Shown here: positions 8,568-17,501 of the stretch, piece by piece
How the letters are laid out: the number at the start of each line of letters is the position of its first letter
How positions within the stretch are numbered: position 1 is the stretch's first letter
Source of the DNA: Paenibacillus mendelii
GTDB taxonomy: Bacteria > Bacillota > Bacilli > Paenibacillales > Paenibacillaceae
DNA length: 64,000 nucleotides
Reading direction: 5' to 3'
Assembly (NCBI RefSeq): GCF_024498075.1
Contig: NZ_JANHOF010000005.1
Location: forward strand, 62,001 to 126,000
Position numbers and translations under genes: made by a program
The notes under the pieces: model-generated
Database searches by the model: none
Seen by the model: the letters and a program-made list of their open reading frames with translations, nothing else
Told to the model about the DNA's origin: nothing

Positions 8568-9152
8568 ATGGTTCAAGTATTGAAAGATGAATTGCGCCAA
8601 GCGATTCTCCGGAATGCCCAGGATGAATTTTTGCAATACGGGTATGCAGCAGCTTCCATCAAACGGATTGCAGACAAGGTAGGCATGTCCGCCGGCAATT
8701 TATATCGGTATTACGCGGGCAAGGAAGCCCTATTCGACTCGGTGGTTGAGCCGGTATTTCATAAGTTGGAGTCGGTAATCAAGAGCCATGTCAGGGAGCC
8801 TTCGAATGAAGACAATATTTTTGAGCTTGTTGTTCAAGCGCTGATCGGTCTGATCGGAGAATTGCGCGGACCGCTATTAGTTCTAATCGACAGCAGCAAG
8901 GGAACGAAGCACGAAGACGCTTTGCAGAGGCTGCATCAGATGATGGCAGATAATGTTGCAGGCCACTTGGAGGCCTATAACAGCGCCCAGGGACGGGTAG
9001 TGTTCACCGAGCAGGCCGTATGGCCGATTTCCGTTGCTTTCTTGCAGGGTTATTTTGAGATTATCCGGCGTCACTCAGACACGGAGGAAAGTACAAGTAT
9101 GGTACGCCAGTACGTCTTATTCTGGTACCAAGGTTTGCGGGCGTTTCTGTAA
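8568..9152 (+). CDS. TetR/AcrR family transcriptional regulator
   Basis: 194 residues from ATG 8568, preceded by GAAAGGATG; upstream in-frame codons lack a ribosome site and run through the terminator. The N-terminal helix-turn-helix is typical (YAAASIKRIADKVGMSAGNLYRYYAGKEALF). The C-terminal ligand domain is of the type seen with transporters and hydrolases. It precedes an alpha/beta hydrolase by 64 bp. It is a close relative of the TetR regulator at 63284, which shares most of the recognition helix. Ligand unknown. Confidence 0.9.
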   Translation: MVQVLKDELRQAILRNAQDEFLQYGYAAASIKRIADKVGMSAGNLYRYYAGKEALFDSVVEPVFHKLESVIKSHVREPSNEDNIFELVVQALIGLIGELRGPLLVLIDSSKGTKHEDALQRLHQMMADNVAGHLEAYNSAQGRVVFTEQAVWPISVAFLQGYFEIIRRHSDTEESTSMVRQYVLFWYQGLRAFL

Positions 9153-9216
9153 GCTGTGCTTGCAGCCTTTTTTTTGATTTAATAATGAACGTAATTTCAT
9201 TTTTGGAGGAGCTGCT

Positions 9217-10080
9217 ATGAATCGAACCGTTCACAACTACACGACCAAGGAAGGATTGAACGTGGAGTATACCATCGTTGGACAAGGCGAACCCGTTCTC
9301 ATCATGCACGGCGGGCATTCCAATTGCAATGAAGTGCTCGGTTACAGGGAGCTAACAGAGCGAGGCTATTCTATCATTACCCCCTCTAGGCCGGGCTATG
9401 GCAGAACATCGAAGGAGCTGGGGGAGAACCTATGCGATGCATGCGAAGCCTATATGGAGCTATTGGATAATTTGCGCATTCCTCAGGTTCATCTCATTGC
9501 CATATCTGCCGGCGGTCCAAGCGGTATTCATTTTGCGGCGCAATATCCACAGCGGGTGAGAAGTCTGATTCTTCAGGCGGCTGTCTCCCATACCTGGTTA
9601 ACCCCCGCTGACAAATTGTATCAATCTGCCCAGCTTATGTTTCGCCCTTCGACTGAACAATACCTATGGGCAGCGATTAGAGTCATGAACCAATGGTTTC
9701 CACGTTTACTCTTCAAGAGCATGATTCCCTCTTTCAGTACACGTTTGAGCAAAGAGGTCTTACAGCAAATTAGCGAAGATGATCTGCAGCTGTTCAAGCA
9801 AATGGCGAACGCGCAGCGGTCAGGATCCGGGTTTCTGATCGATTTAGAGCATGCCAGGCATGATCGGAATTCCGTACTATCCGCTATTCAATGCCAAACC
9901 CTCATTATGCACAGCATTCACGATGCGACGGTATCCGTAGCTCATGCACGGCATGCTTATCACTATATTTCGAATGCACAGCTTTGCGAGTTAGAGGTAT
10001 GGGGACATTTGATATGGCTTGGAGAAGGCGCCCGTGAAATGTATGAGAGGTTGTTTTCTTTTATGGAGGAGCAGGCTTAA
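9217..10080 (+). CDS. Alpha/beta hydrolase
   Basis: 287 residues with the alpha/beta-hydrolase fold: HGG oxyanion region (LIMHGGHSNC), nucleophile elbow ISAGGPSG, in which the usual G-x-S-x-G is A-I-S-A-G-G, an acid near HSIHDATVS and a late His in VWGHLIW. TTGGAGGAGC gives a strong ribosome site 6-7 bases before ATG. It lies after a TetR gene and is probably in the same transcript. A weak 4-bp hairpin with a T-run sits between them (9153-9176). Substrate unknown. Confidence 0.85.
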   Translation: MNRTVHNYTTKEGLNVEYTIVGQGEPVLIMHGGHSNCNEVLGYRELTERGYSIITPSRPGYGRTSKELGENLCDACEAYMELLDNLRIPQVHLIAISAGGPSGIHFAAQYPQRVRSLILQAAVSHTWLTPADKLYQSAQLMFRPSTEQYLWAAIRVMNQWFPRLLFKSMIPSFSTRLSKEVLQQISEDDLQLFKQMANAQRSGSGFLIDLEHARHDRNSVLSAIQCQTLIMHSIHDATVSVAHARHAYHYISNAQLCELEVWGHLIWLGEGAREMYERLFSFMEEQA

Positions 10081-10145
10081 CATTCGGAATATGCCGCTAG
10101 GGCAAGCAATTAGCCGCATATAGCGAGTGCAGGTTTGAGAACCTA

Positions 10146-10174
10146 TTTACAAACCGATGGTTGGTTTGTATAAT
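10146..10174 (+). promoter_or_regulatory. Sigma-A promoter with an embedded palindromic operator
   Basis: TTTACA (10146-10151), a 17-bp spacer and a perfect TATAAT (10169-10174). The palindrome TACAAACC-N7-GGTTTGTA spans 10148-10170, filling the spacer, as TetR-family operators often do. The upstream TetR gene is the obvious candidate binder. It drives the DUF2269 gene. Confidence 0.75.
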
Positions 10175-10248
10175 GCAATCATAAGCAGCTTGCTAGATGA
10201 TGGGTTATGGCAGATGCGAGAAATTATAACCAGGAGGAGTGCTTGATT

Positions 10249-10710
10249 ATGAATCTATGGCTGGTCCTGCATGTAGTCGGTGTCGTAATCTTTGTAGGAA
10301 ATATCATTACAGCTGCGTTTTGGAAAGTCCGTGCGGATGTGCAGAAGAACCCTGTCATCATTCATAGTGCTGTTAAGAATGTCATGCTCGCCGATTATGT
10401 GTTCACGCTTCCAGGTCTGATTCTTATTATCGTTTCCGGAATTATTATGGCGGTTCAAGCGGATTTATCTATGCGCGGGTTGAATTGGCTGACAGTGTCG
10501 TTCATTTTGTTTGCTGTTACCGGAGCCGTCTGGTTAGCGGTTCTTATCCCTCTGCAGCGTGCCATGATCCGCCACAGCGCAGCATCTATCGAGAGCGGCA
10601 GCATGTCCAGCGAATACTCACGAGTTTCCCGGTTATGGGCTGTTTTCGGTATCATCGCCACGGTGCTGCCAGTTGCAATCCTCTATTTAATGATATCCAA
10701 ACACTTCTAG
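10249..10710 (+). CDS. DUF2269 family integral membrane protein
   Basis: 153 residues with four hydrophobic membrane segments. ATG 10249 follows CAGGAGGAG at 8-9 bases; an upstream in-frame ATG at 10207 has no such site. The opening, with LVLHVVGVVIFVGNIITAAFW, is typical of the DUF2269 family, whose function is unknown. Expression is probably controlled by the operator inside its promoter, linking it to the TetR gene about 1 kb upstream. Confidence 0.82.
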   Translation: MNLWLVLHVVGVVIFVGNIITAAFWKVRADVQKNPVIIHSAVKNVMLADYVFTLPGLILIIVSGIIMAVQADLSMRGLNWLTVSFILFAVTGAVWLAVLIPLQRAMIRHSAASIESGSMSSEYSRVSRLWAVFGIIATVLPVAILYLMISKHF

Positions 10711-10917
10711 GCCGCTTTATCCAGACTGGATGGGTCGACGAAGCGGTATATCATCATTCCATTCGCACGTTCCTTGCAGCGGGGTTTACGAATGATGGTA
10801 TACTGGTATCAGGTTGTCCGATTATCACGGAGATGATCGACACGAGCGGCCATGTCTCGCGTGACCGACGATCTTAGCATACCAGCATGGCGGATAACTA
10901 CACTGGGAGAGATTGCG

Positions 10918-11349
10918 ATGTATGAACCGAAGATGAAAGAGAACGACAACAGCGTCATTGAGTTTATTGAAAGCGTCGATAGCCTTAAGAAGCGCGAGGA
11001 TGCATATAAGTTGTTAGATATTTTTACTGAAACGACAGGTTTTCCCGCCAAAATGTGGGGACCAAGTATGATAGGATTTGGAGCATACCACTACAAATAT
11101 GAATCGGGTCACGAAGGCGATGCGCCGCTGGTTGGATTCTCACCCCGAAAAGCAAAGATCAGTCTGTATTTTGCAACTGGAGATATTGAACGGGAGATGC
11201 TGTTAAGGGACTTCGGCAAGCATACGGCAGGTAAAGCCTGCGTCTACATCAACAAAGTCGATGATATTCATGTTGATGTCTTACAAGCATTGATCACTCA
11301 GTCTATCACGTTCCTTAGGAAGACTTATCCGGAAGCAAAGATCCAATAA
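10918..11349 (+). CDS. DUF1801 domain protein (YdhG-like)
   Basis: 143 residues. ATG 10918 is chosen because GGGAGAG lies 7-8 bases upstream. The fold signature of DUF1801 is visible: WGPSMIGFGAYHYKY, then PLVGFSPRKAKISLYF, and a C-terminal KVDDIHVDVLQALI. The family is small, cytoplasmic and uncharacterised. The same domain occurs fused to MerR domains in the gene at 47925. The 200 bp between this gene and the DUF2269 gene hold no convincing gene. Confidence 0.85.
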   Translation: MYEPKMKENDNSVIEFIESVDSLKKREDAYKLLDIFTETTGFPAKMWGPSMIGFGAYHYKYESGHEGDAPLVGFSPRKAKISLYFATGDIEREMLLRDFGKHTAGKACVYINKVDDIHVDVLQALITQSITFLRKTYPEAKIQ

Positions 11350-11917
11350 GATAAATCAATCTCAATATACAATTGCGGTCTCAATTCTCCGTTCATCAGC
11401 TGTCTGGCATTCTCGAGAATGTCATAAAGAACTCAAGAAAGCCTTGTCGAACAAGGCTTTCCCCGTTACTTCCTTCCTAATGCACAGCCCCCTTAGCTTC
11501 ACCGGTAGCGAAACATCCGACAAAATTCGATCTCTTCCTTCTAATTGCATGACCTGGATAACCTAGGGTTGGGCTATTAGGTGAGGAAGTCTATAAAACT
11601 CTAGGTGAATTGTCTTAAAAAATTCATATCTAATCGTTAAGTCTTTGGGACTGGTTTTCGGTAATTTATGGTATATTACTCTAGTAAATGAAGTTTTTCA
11701 GGTTAATGGTTGAAACGTGTCGAATCCCATGGCTTGGATTTAATAAGATGCTCGACGAATTTGTGGGGGGACAAGGATCAGCTAACCAGATGTCTAAGGG
11801 GGAATTGAGAACTAGAAGTGACTATAGCGAATGTGCCCAGTATAGCGAATGCGAAGAAAATGATTTAAGGCGTCTATCTTTATTGGAAACTATGAACGAT
11901 GGCGAGGTGTGAAAGCG
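11350..11917. other. Long gap before the surface-protein gene: hairpin and leader
   Basis: Holds a perfect 11-bp hairpin at 11437-11461 (GAAAGCCTTGT, 3-base loop) without a T-run on the plus strand, probably a terminator or boundary. An AT-rich stretch with a possible -10 (TATATT near 11671) precedes a 74-codon frame at 11688-11912. No riboswitch that I know is recognisable. Confidence 0.45.
11688..11912 (+). CDS. Unrecognised 74-residue leader reading frame
   Basis: An open frame from ATG 11688 to TGA 11912 that ends 5 bases before the TTG start of the SLH protein gene, inside that gene's ribosome site. No ribosome site precedes the ATG and I recognise no family. The protein is polar after residue 30, with the repeat YSECAQYSECE. 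It may be a chance frame in a long 5' leader, or a leader peptide coupled to surface-protein translation. Confidence 0.25.
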   Translation: MKFFRLMVETCRIPWLGFNKMLDEFVGGQGSANQMSKGELRTRSDYSECAQYSECEENDLRRLSLLETMNDGEV

Positions 11918-14900
11918 TTGTATAAAAGGAATTTTTTAAGTGGATGGTCTGCTGCCTTATCATTCATCGTGATGTGGAGCGCATTGCTTACAGGCTTTGG
12001 CGCAGTCAAAGCTTTTGCGGCGGACGAAGATGCGGCAGCGCCGGTCATCGTCACGCAGCCGCAGGATCAAACGGCTAACGAAGGAGCTACCGCCACGTTA
12101 AGCGTCACAGCTAACGCAAGCGGCAGCGGAACGCTAACGTATCAGTGGTATCGGAACGGGAGTAACAGCACGTCCGGAGCTACGCAAATCATGAATGCAA
12201 CCGGCGCGTCGTACACCGTGCCGAACGTAGCAGCAGGAGACCTGTACTATTATGTGGTAGTCACGAATGCGGACACCACGGCAACAGGCAACCAAACCGC
12301 AACGACCACCTCCAGCGTGGCGAAAGTGACGGGTAATGCCTTGACCCATGCGGCAGTACCGGTCATCGTCACACAGCCACAGGATCAAACGGTGAACGAA
12401 GGAGCTACCGCCACGTTAAGCGTTAACATAAGCGGTGAAGCGCTAACGTTCCAGTGGTACCGGAACACGAGCAACAGCACGTCCGGAGCTACGCAAATCA
12501 TGAATGCAACCGGCGCGTCGTACACGGTGCCGAACGTAGCAGCAGGAGACCTGTACTATTATGTGGTGGTCACGAATACGGACACGACGGCAACAGGTAA
12601 CCAAACCGCAACGGCAACCTCCAGAGTCGTGAAAGTGACTGGCATCGCCTTGACCCACGCGGCAGCGCCGGTCATCGTCACAGAGCCGCAGGATCAAACG
12701 GCGAACGAAGGAGCAACCGCCACGTTAAGCGTTAACATAAGCGGTGAAGCGCTAACGTTCCAGTGGTACCGGAACACGAGCAACAGCACGTCCGGAGCTA
12801 CGCAAATCATGAATGCAACCGGCGCGTCGTACACGGTGCCGAACGTAGCAGCAGGAGACCTGTACTATTATGTGGTGGTCACGAATACGGACACGACGGC
12901 AACAGGTAACCAAACCGCAACGGCAACCTCCAGAGTCGTGAAAGTGACTGGCATCGCCTTGACCCACGCGGCAGCGCCGGTCATCGTCACAGAGCCGCAG
13001 GATCAAACGGCGAACGAAGGAGCGGCCGCCACACTAAGCGTCACTGCCAATATAAGCGGCAGCGGAACACTAACGTACCAATGGTACCGGAACACGAGTA
13101 ACAGCACAAACGGAGCTGCGCCTATCTTCGGTGCAACCGGCGCTTCGTACACGGTGCCGACCGCAGCCGTAGGAGACTTATACTACTATGCGATAGTCAC
13201 GAATACCGATGCGACGGCCACAGGCAACCAGACGGCAACCGCAACCTCCAGTGTGGCGAAAGTGACAGTCGAAGCACTGCCGCCAGCCATCACCAGCACT
13301 GTGGTGTCAGCAGCGCCGGATCCATCTATATGGGGAACAACGGTTACGTTAACGGCAGCTGTGACAGCCATTTCCGCCACGCCGAGCGGCACCGTAAGCT
13401 TTTATGATGGAAACACCCTGCTGGACACGGCCACACTATCCGGCAGTACAGCCGTTATGACGACATCTGTTTTAAGTATAGGCACGCATACGATTACGGC
13501 AACTTATAACGGGAATGCCAACTTTGTCGGTTCGACCGGCACAACAACGGTAACCGTACAAGCTGTTCCAACTTATACGATTGCAGCAATAGCCAATCAA
13601 GTCGCATCGTCTTTAATTCAAGGTTACGCGACCAGCTCTATCGAAACAAAGACGATTCAGGTGACTAATAACGGTACAGGTAATCTGACGAATGTATCCG
13701 TAACATTAAGCGGCGCGAATGCAAATCAATTTATCATCACGCAGCCGGCAGTGACGGTAAATACTGGAGATTCAACCAGCTTTACCGTCCGTGCGAAAGA
13801 CGGTTTGACCGCAGGCACGTATGCAGCGACGGTTACGGTATCTGCTTCGAACATGACAGACGTGTCATTCTCGGTAACCCAGACGGTCAATGCTCCGACT
13901 CCTGTGTATCCCGTGATTGGAACGGCCTCACCGGGTTCAGCGAGCACGGACGTTGAAGTGCTGGTGAACGGCAAGGCAGAGAAGGCAGGAACGGCATCCA
14001 CTTCGACAGTGAATAACCAAACTGTAACGAAAGTAGCCGTCGACCAGAATAAACTGGAGAACAAGCTTGCAGAGGAAGGTCAAGGCGCGATTGTTACGAT
14101 TCAAGTGAAAGCCAGCTCGGATGTGGTGATCGTCGGGTTGAACGGCCAAATGGTTCAAAACATGGAAAGCAAACAGGCGATACTGGAATTTAAAACGAAT
14201 CATGCGACCTATACGCTTCCCGTCCAGCACATTGACTGGGAATCCTTGTCCGAAGAGCTTGGAAAATCGGTGGATCTGCAAGACATAAGCGTTGAAATCG
14301 AAATTGCCAAACCAAAGGCGGAAACGGTGCAGGCGATAGAAGATGCTGCTGAACAAGGCGGATTCACTATCGTAGCTCCGCCGCTTAATTTTACAGTGAC
14401 GGTGAAGTATGGCGATAAAACGATTCAGTTGTCCACGTTCGACGCCTATGTGAAACGCATGATTGCAATTCCCGATGGTGTTGACGCGAACAAGCTGACG
14501 ACAGGAGTCGTGCTCGAGCCGGATGGAACCGTACGCCATGTACCGACGATGGTTTCGAATATTGACGGGACGTATTACGCACAAATCAGCAGCTTAATCA
14601 ATAGTACGTACGCTGTGATTTGGAACCCGGTAGAGTTTCGCGACATGGCTAATCATTGGGCGAATGACGCTGTCAACGACATGGGATCGCGCCTGATTGT
14701 TACCGGTACGGTGACCGGCAGGTATCATCCAGATCGTGATATATCACGCGCCGAATTCGCAGCCATTGCCGTCCGCGCTCTGGGACTTAAGCTGGAGAAC
14801 GGAGCATCGCCATTCTCGGATGTGAAGGATTCGGATTGGTACAGCAGCGCAATCAACACCGCATATGCCTATAAACTGATCAGCGGTTATGAGGACGGTA

Positions 14901-15196
14901 CGTTCCGTCCGGCTGAGAAGATTACCCGTGAACAGGCGATGGTCATCATTGCTAAGGCTATGAAGATTACCAAGCTTAATGACAAGCTCTCGGCTGATCA
15001 AATAGAAGCGGCATTGCGTTCCTTGACGGATGCGGAAGATGCTTCTAATTGGGCGAGAAGCGGAATCGCAGATTGCATCGGAGCAGGCATCGTGTCGGGT
15101 AGAAACGGTATCGAGCTTGCGCCGCAAGCATCTATAACAAGAGCAGAGGTTGCGGTCATTGTCGAGCGGCTTCTGACAAAGTCCGGTCTCATCTAA
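11918..15196 (+). CDS. Ig-repeat cell-surface protein with three SLH domains
   Basis: Secreted protein, about 1092 residues. TTG 11918 is preferred because GAGGTG lies 8 bases upstream; GTG 11909 overlaps that site. A signal peptide ends at about residue 36 (AFA/ADED). Four Ig-like repeats of about 103 residues begin near residues 42, 148, 251 and 354; next come a bacterial Ig domain (GTVSFYDGNTLLDTATL), a second beta-sandwich (TIQVTNNGTGNLTNVSVTLS) and a linker. Three C-terminal SLH domains follow from residue 905 (FRDMANHWA, FSDVKDSDWY, LTDAEDASNWA) and bind pyruvylated wall polymer (family knowledge). Probably an adhesin or envelope protein. The repeats contain a perfect duplication. Confidence 0.9.
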   Translation: MYKRNFLSGWSAALSFIVMWSALLTGFGAVKAFAADEDAAAPVIVTQPQDQTANEGATATLSVTANASGSGTLTYQWYRNGSNSTSGATQIMNATGASYTVPNVAAGDLYYYVVVTNADTTATGNQTATTTSSVAKVTGNALTHAAVPVIVTQPQDQTVNEGATATLSVNISGEALTFQWYRNTSNSTSGATQIMNATGASYTVPNVAAGDLYYYVVVTNTDTTATGNQTATATSRVVKVTGIALTHAAAPVIVTEPQDQTANEGATATLSVNISGEALTFQWYRNTSNSTSGATQIMNATGASYTVPNVAAGDLYYYVVVTNTDTTATGNQTATATSRVVKVTGIALTHAAAPVIVTEPQDQTANEGAAATLSVTANISGSGTLTYQWYRNTSNSTNGAAPIFGATGASYTVPTAAVGDLYYYAIVTNTDATATGNQTATATSSVAKVTVEALPPAITSTVVSAAPDPSIWGTTVTLTAAVTAISATPSGTVSFYDGNTLLDTATLSGSTAVMTTSVLSIGTHTITATYNGNANFVGSTGTTTVTVQAVPTYTIAAIANQVASSLIQGYATSSIETKTIQVTNNGTGNLTNVSVTLSGANANQFIITQPAVTVNTGDSTSFTVRAKDGLTAGTYAATVTVSASNMTDVSFSVTQTVNAPTPVYPVIGTASPGSASTDVEVLVNGKAEKAGTASTSTVNNQTVTKVAVDQNKLENKLAEEGQGAIVTIQVKASSDVVIVGLNGQMVQNMESKQAILEFKTNHATYTLPVQHIDWESLSEELGKSVDLQDISVEIEIAKPKAETVQAIEDAAEQGGFTIVAPPLNFTVTVKYGDKTIQLSTFDAYVKRMIAIPDGVDANKLTTGVVLEPDGTVRHVPTMVSNIDGTYYAQISSLINSTYAVIWNPVEFRDMANHWANDAVNDMGSRLIVTGTVTGRYHPDRDISRAEFAAIAVRALGLKLENGASPFSDVKDSDWYSSAINTAYAYKLISGYEDGTFRPAEKITREQAMVIIAKAMKITKLNDKLSADQIEAALRSLTDAEDASNWARSGIADCIGAGIVSGRNGIELAPQASITRAEVAVIVERLLTKSGLI
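12407..13023 (+). repeat. Perfect 308-nt tandem duplication inside the Ig repeats
   Basis: Bases 12407-12714 and 12716-13023 read identically by eye, with a 309-bp period that keeps the frame (103 codons). The flanking first and fourth copies are diverged. This indicates a recent unequal-crossover or slippage event. Confidence 0.88.
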
Positions 15197-15226
15197 TCCC
15201 ACCTGTGGAATAACAGGCTTGACGCA

Positions 15227-15272
15227 AGGCTATCCTGCCGGCAGACAACTGCTGCAGGGTAGCCTTTTTTTC
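15227..15272 (+). terminator. Terminator of the SLH protein gene
   Basis: 12-bp stem with one G-U pair (15227-15238 with 15254-15265), then seven T. Confidence 0.85.
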
Positions 15273-15395
15273 GTGCGCCAGACAAATCGCTGTTGCCCAT
15301 GGAGTTGCGATAGAGATAAGGTATAATGTTGATGAAGGCGCAGTATTGGCAGGCAATCTAATAGTCAAACAAACCAATCCCATTAGAAAAGAGAA

Positions 15396-15716
15396 ATGAA
15401 TAAGATGATGACAATAACCAGACCGCAGGTGGAGGCAGAGCTGCTGAAATTCGTCGGGGCGGACGCCTATATTCACAGCGAGGCGACCTCCTTTGTCTTC
15501 GTCCGCAACTTCAAGATTAAGCTCACCCATGCCTATATCGCCGGGGAAGGACCCTTCCGCGCCGCTCTCCGCTTCGACGGGCATGGCTGGCTGCGAATGG
15601 AAGCGCTCACTCATTATGAGGTGGACGGGAACAGCCGTCTTCTGCTGGCCGGCTATGATGACAGAGGGCGGATGAATGTCGCTCTTCACTTAGGGAAGGA
15701 GCCTTTCGCAGAATGA
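15396..15716 (+). CDS. yojF: YojF family protein (DUF1806)
   Basis: 106 residues resembling B. subtilis YojF, a small protein of unknown function found next to bshB2 in Bacilli (family knowledge). Visible family features are a basic-aromatic core (FVFVRNFKIKLTHAYI) and a C-terminal GRMNVALHLGKEPF. The start ATG 15396 is preceded by AAAAGAG. Its stop overlaps the ATG of the bacillithiol deacetylase by 4 bases, so the two are translated together. A role linked to bacillithiol synthesis is inferred from this pairing only. Confidence 0.85.
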   Translation: MNKMMTITRPQVEAELLKFVGADAYIHSEATSFVFVRNFKIKLTHAYIAGEGPFRAALRFDGHGWLRMEALTHYEVDGNSRLLLAGYDDRGRMNVALHLGKEPFAE

Positions 15717-16423
15717 ACAAATTCGATCAAGCTCCAGTGCGTAAGCTCCTGGCGGTGTTTGCCCATCCCGATGACGAATCGTTTATTTGTGGCGGTACCC
15801 TCGCTAAATACGCCAGCGAAGGCGTTGATATCACGCTGGTGAGCGCCACGCGGGGCGAAATGGGACGCCGAATGGGCAACCCCCCGTACCTCAATCGGGA
15901 AACGATGGCAGCCGCTCGCGAGATGGAGCTGAGGCAAGCCTGCGCAAGCCTGGGCATCCGGCATCTCATCTTCCTGAATATCCGCGACAAGACCGTTGAA
16001 TTTACCGATGCGGATCGCTTGACAGCCCGAATTGAGGACCTGATTCACCAAGTGGATCCTGACGTTGTTCTTACTTTTCATGAAACGCTGGGCGGTCATC
16101 CGGATCATTGCGCTATTGGGAAAGCGACGACGGCGGCTTTACGGGGAACCGGACATAGGGGAGCGCTATATTTCATTACGTTTGGCGATGCCATGGAGCG
16201 TCCTGAGCGGTTCGGCTTTACGAGAGGGGATATCACCAAAGTCGATGTGCATGCTCATCTGGAGGCGAAGCTCGCTGCATTTCGGGCACATCGCTGCCAG
16301 ACCGAAATCGACGAGTGGGTATGGCTGCCCGACCAAGAGGCCATGACGAGATTCGGGAGACATGAATATTTTATGAAGGGGAATAGAGAGGCAGCGGCGC
16401 GGCTTCGCCATGATTTATTCTAA
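15713..16423 (+). CDS. bshB2: Bacillithiol biosynthesis deacetylase BshB2
   Basis: 236-residue LmbE/PIG-L family zinc hydrolase that removes the acetyl group from GlcNAc-malate, the second step of bacillithiol synthesis (family knowledge). The zinc motif AHPDDES lies near residue 17 and the third ligand region GGHPDHCAIG near residue 125. It overlaps yojF by ATGA. BshA and BshC are not in this window. Bacillithiol is the main low-molecular thiol of Bacilli, which supports the taxonomic reading. Confidence 0.92.
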   Translation: MNKFDQAPVRKLLAVFAHPDDESFICGGTLAKYASEGVDITLVSATRGEMGRRMGNPPYLNRETMAAAREMELRQACASLGIRHLIFLNIRDKTVEFTDADRLTARIEDLIHQVDPDVVLTFHETLGGHPDHCAIGKATTAALRGTGHRGALYFITFGDAMERPERFGFTRGDITKVDVHAHLEAKLAAFRAHRCQTEIDEWVWLPDQEAMTRFGRHEYFMKGNREAAARLRHDLF

Positions 16424-16494
16424 GATAGTGGATTCACGAAGTAACAGCGTCTCGTGTGGCTATCGAAATATCCCTAATGGAGGTTGCGGCCTGC

Positions 16495-17439
16495 ATGAAA
16501 ATGAAAGATACAATCGTACTGATTACAGGAGCCAATTCGGGGATCGGCAAAGCGGCGGCTCTAAGATTCGCAGCTGAAGGATATCAGGTCATCATGGCAT
16601 GCCGCAATATGGAGCTTGGCCTTGCATCGCACCGAGAAATCACGGAAGCTTCCAACAATCCGAACGTAGAACTGATGGAGCTGGATGTTGCTTCATTTGA
16701 TTCGATTCGTACATTCTGCTCCAATGTCAAAGCCAGTTATCCGCGTCTGGACATCTTAATACATAACGCCGCCTACATAAATCATGGTGAAAAAGAATAT
16801 AAGCTTAGCCCCGAGCATATCGAATTGTCCTTTGCTACGAATGCATTCGGCCCCTTGTATATGACTCAATTATTGGCGGATCATCTTGAGCAATCACAAG
16901 ATCCGAGAATCCTTAACGCGTGCACGACCAATATCAAAAACTTCTTCGATCCCAAGAGGACCATCGACTTCGATAATTTGCGCGGTGAATTCCGGGAAAC
17001 GCGGCGCTACAGCGCATATAAAATGTACGGCGACTCGAAAATGGCCTTGTTGATCTTGACCTTCAAAATGGCAGAGCAGCTGCAAAGCCGGGGAATTAAG
17101 GTCAATGCGCTTCAGATCAACCGCGTAAAGCTATCCAAAGCTACGATGAATAAACTAAGTCCTGTCTGGAGAGTGCTTGCATGGGCACAAAATCTGACGA
17201 ATCCGCTGCCTGCAGGCATGGCGGATAACTATTTTCATATCTGCACGTCGGATGAATTCAGCGGTGTGACCGGCCAGTTAATCAACCATAAAAGAGAGAT
17301 CGTTCAGCCGTCCGCCAGCGAGCAAGGCCTCGCGCAATTGAAGAATATTTTCGGATCGGGAAGCTACCCCAAATACGCGATTGATAGCAAGAACGCCAAC
17401 CGGATATGGGAATTGGGTATGGAGCTTATGAGAAGCTAG
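16495..17439 (+). CDS. Short-chain dehydrogenase/reductase
   Basis: 314 residues from ATG 16495, 11 bases after GGAGG; the in-frame upstream codons lie across that site. The cofactor motif TGANSGIG is at residue 12-19, HNAAY stands for NNAG, and the catalytic YGDSK is present. The length and insert after the active site fit the retinol-dehydrogenase-like SDR branch. It sits after bshB2 with a 71-bp gap and ends at a bidirectional terminator. Substrate unknown. Confidence 0.88.
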   Translation: MKMKDTIVLITGANSGIGKAAALRFAAEGYQVIMACRNMELGLASHREITEASNNPNVELMELDVASFDSIRTFCSNVKASYPRLDILIHNAAYINHGEKEYKLSPEHIELSFATNAFGPLYMTQLLADHLEQSQDPRILNACTTNIKNFFDPKRTIDFDNLRGEFRETRRYSAYKMYGDSKMALLILTFKMAEQLQSRGIKVNALQINRVKLSKATMNKLSPVWRVLAWAQNLTNPLPAGMADNYFHICTSDEFSGVTGQLINHKREIVQPSASEQGLAQLKNIFGSGSYPKYAIDSKNANRIWELGMELMRS

Positions 17440-17460
17440 CAATTCCATGTTAATGTGCAA

Positions 17461-17492
17461 AGTCGGATACCAGGAGTACTGGAATCCGACTT
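17461..17492. terminator. Bidirectional terminator between SDR and TetR genes
   Basis: Stem AGTCGGAT/ATCCGACT extended by an inner CCAG/CTGG stem; T-rich on the plus side (TTTATTTGG) and short T-run on the minus side. It serves the two convergent genes. Confidence 0.75.
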
Positions 17493-17501
17493 TATTTGGC
17501 T

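Noticed and set aside
10711..10917. Possible gene relic between the DUF2269 and DUF1801 genes
   Set aside because: Open frames exist but none shows a family pattern, start or ribosome site.
11350..11687. Cyclic di-GMP or other riboswitch before the surface-protein gene
   Set aside because: I looked for the conserved cores I know and found none; only a plain hairpin is present.
12134..13006. Three near-identical minus-strand frames of 84 codons, spaced 309-318 bp
   Set aside because: They are antisense readings of the Ig repeats and repeat only because the surface-protein repeats do.
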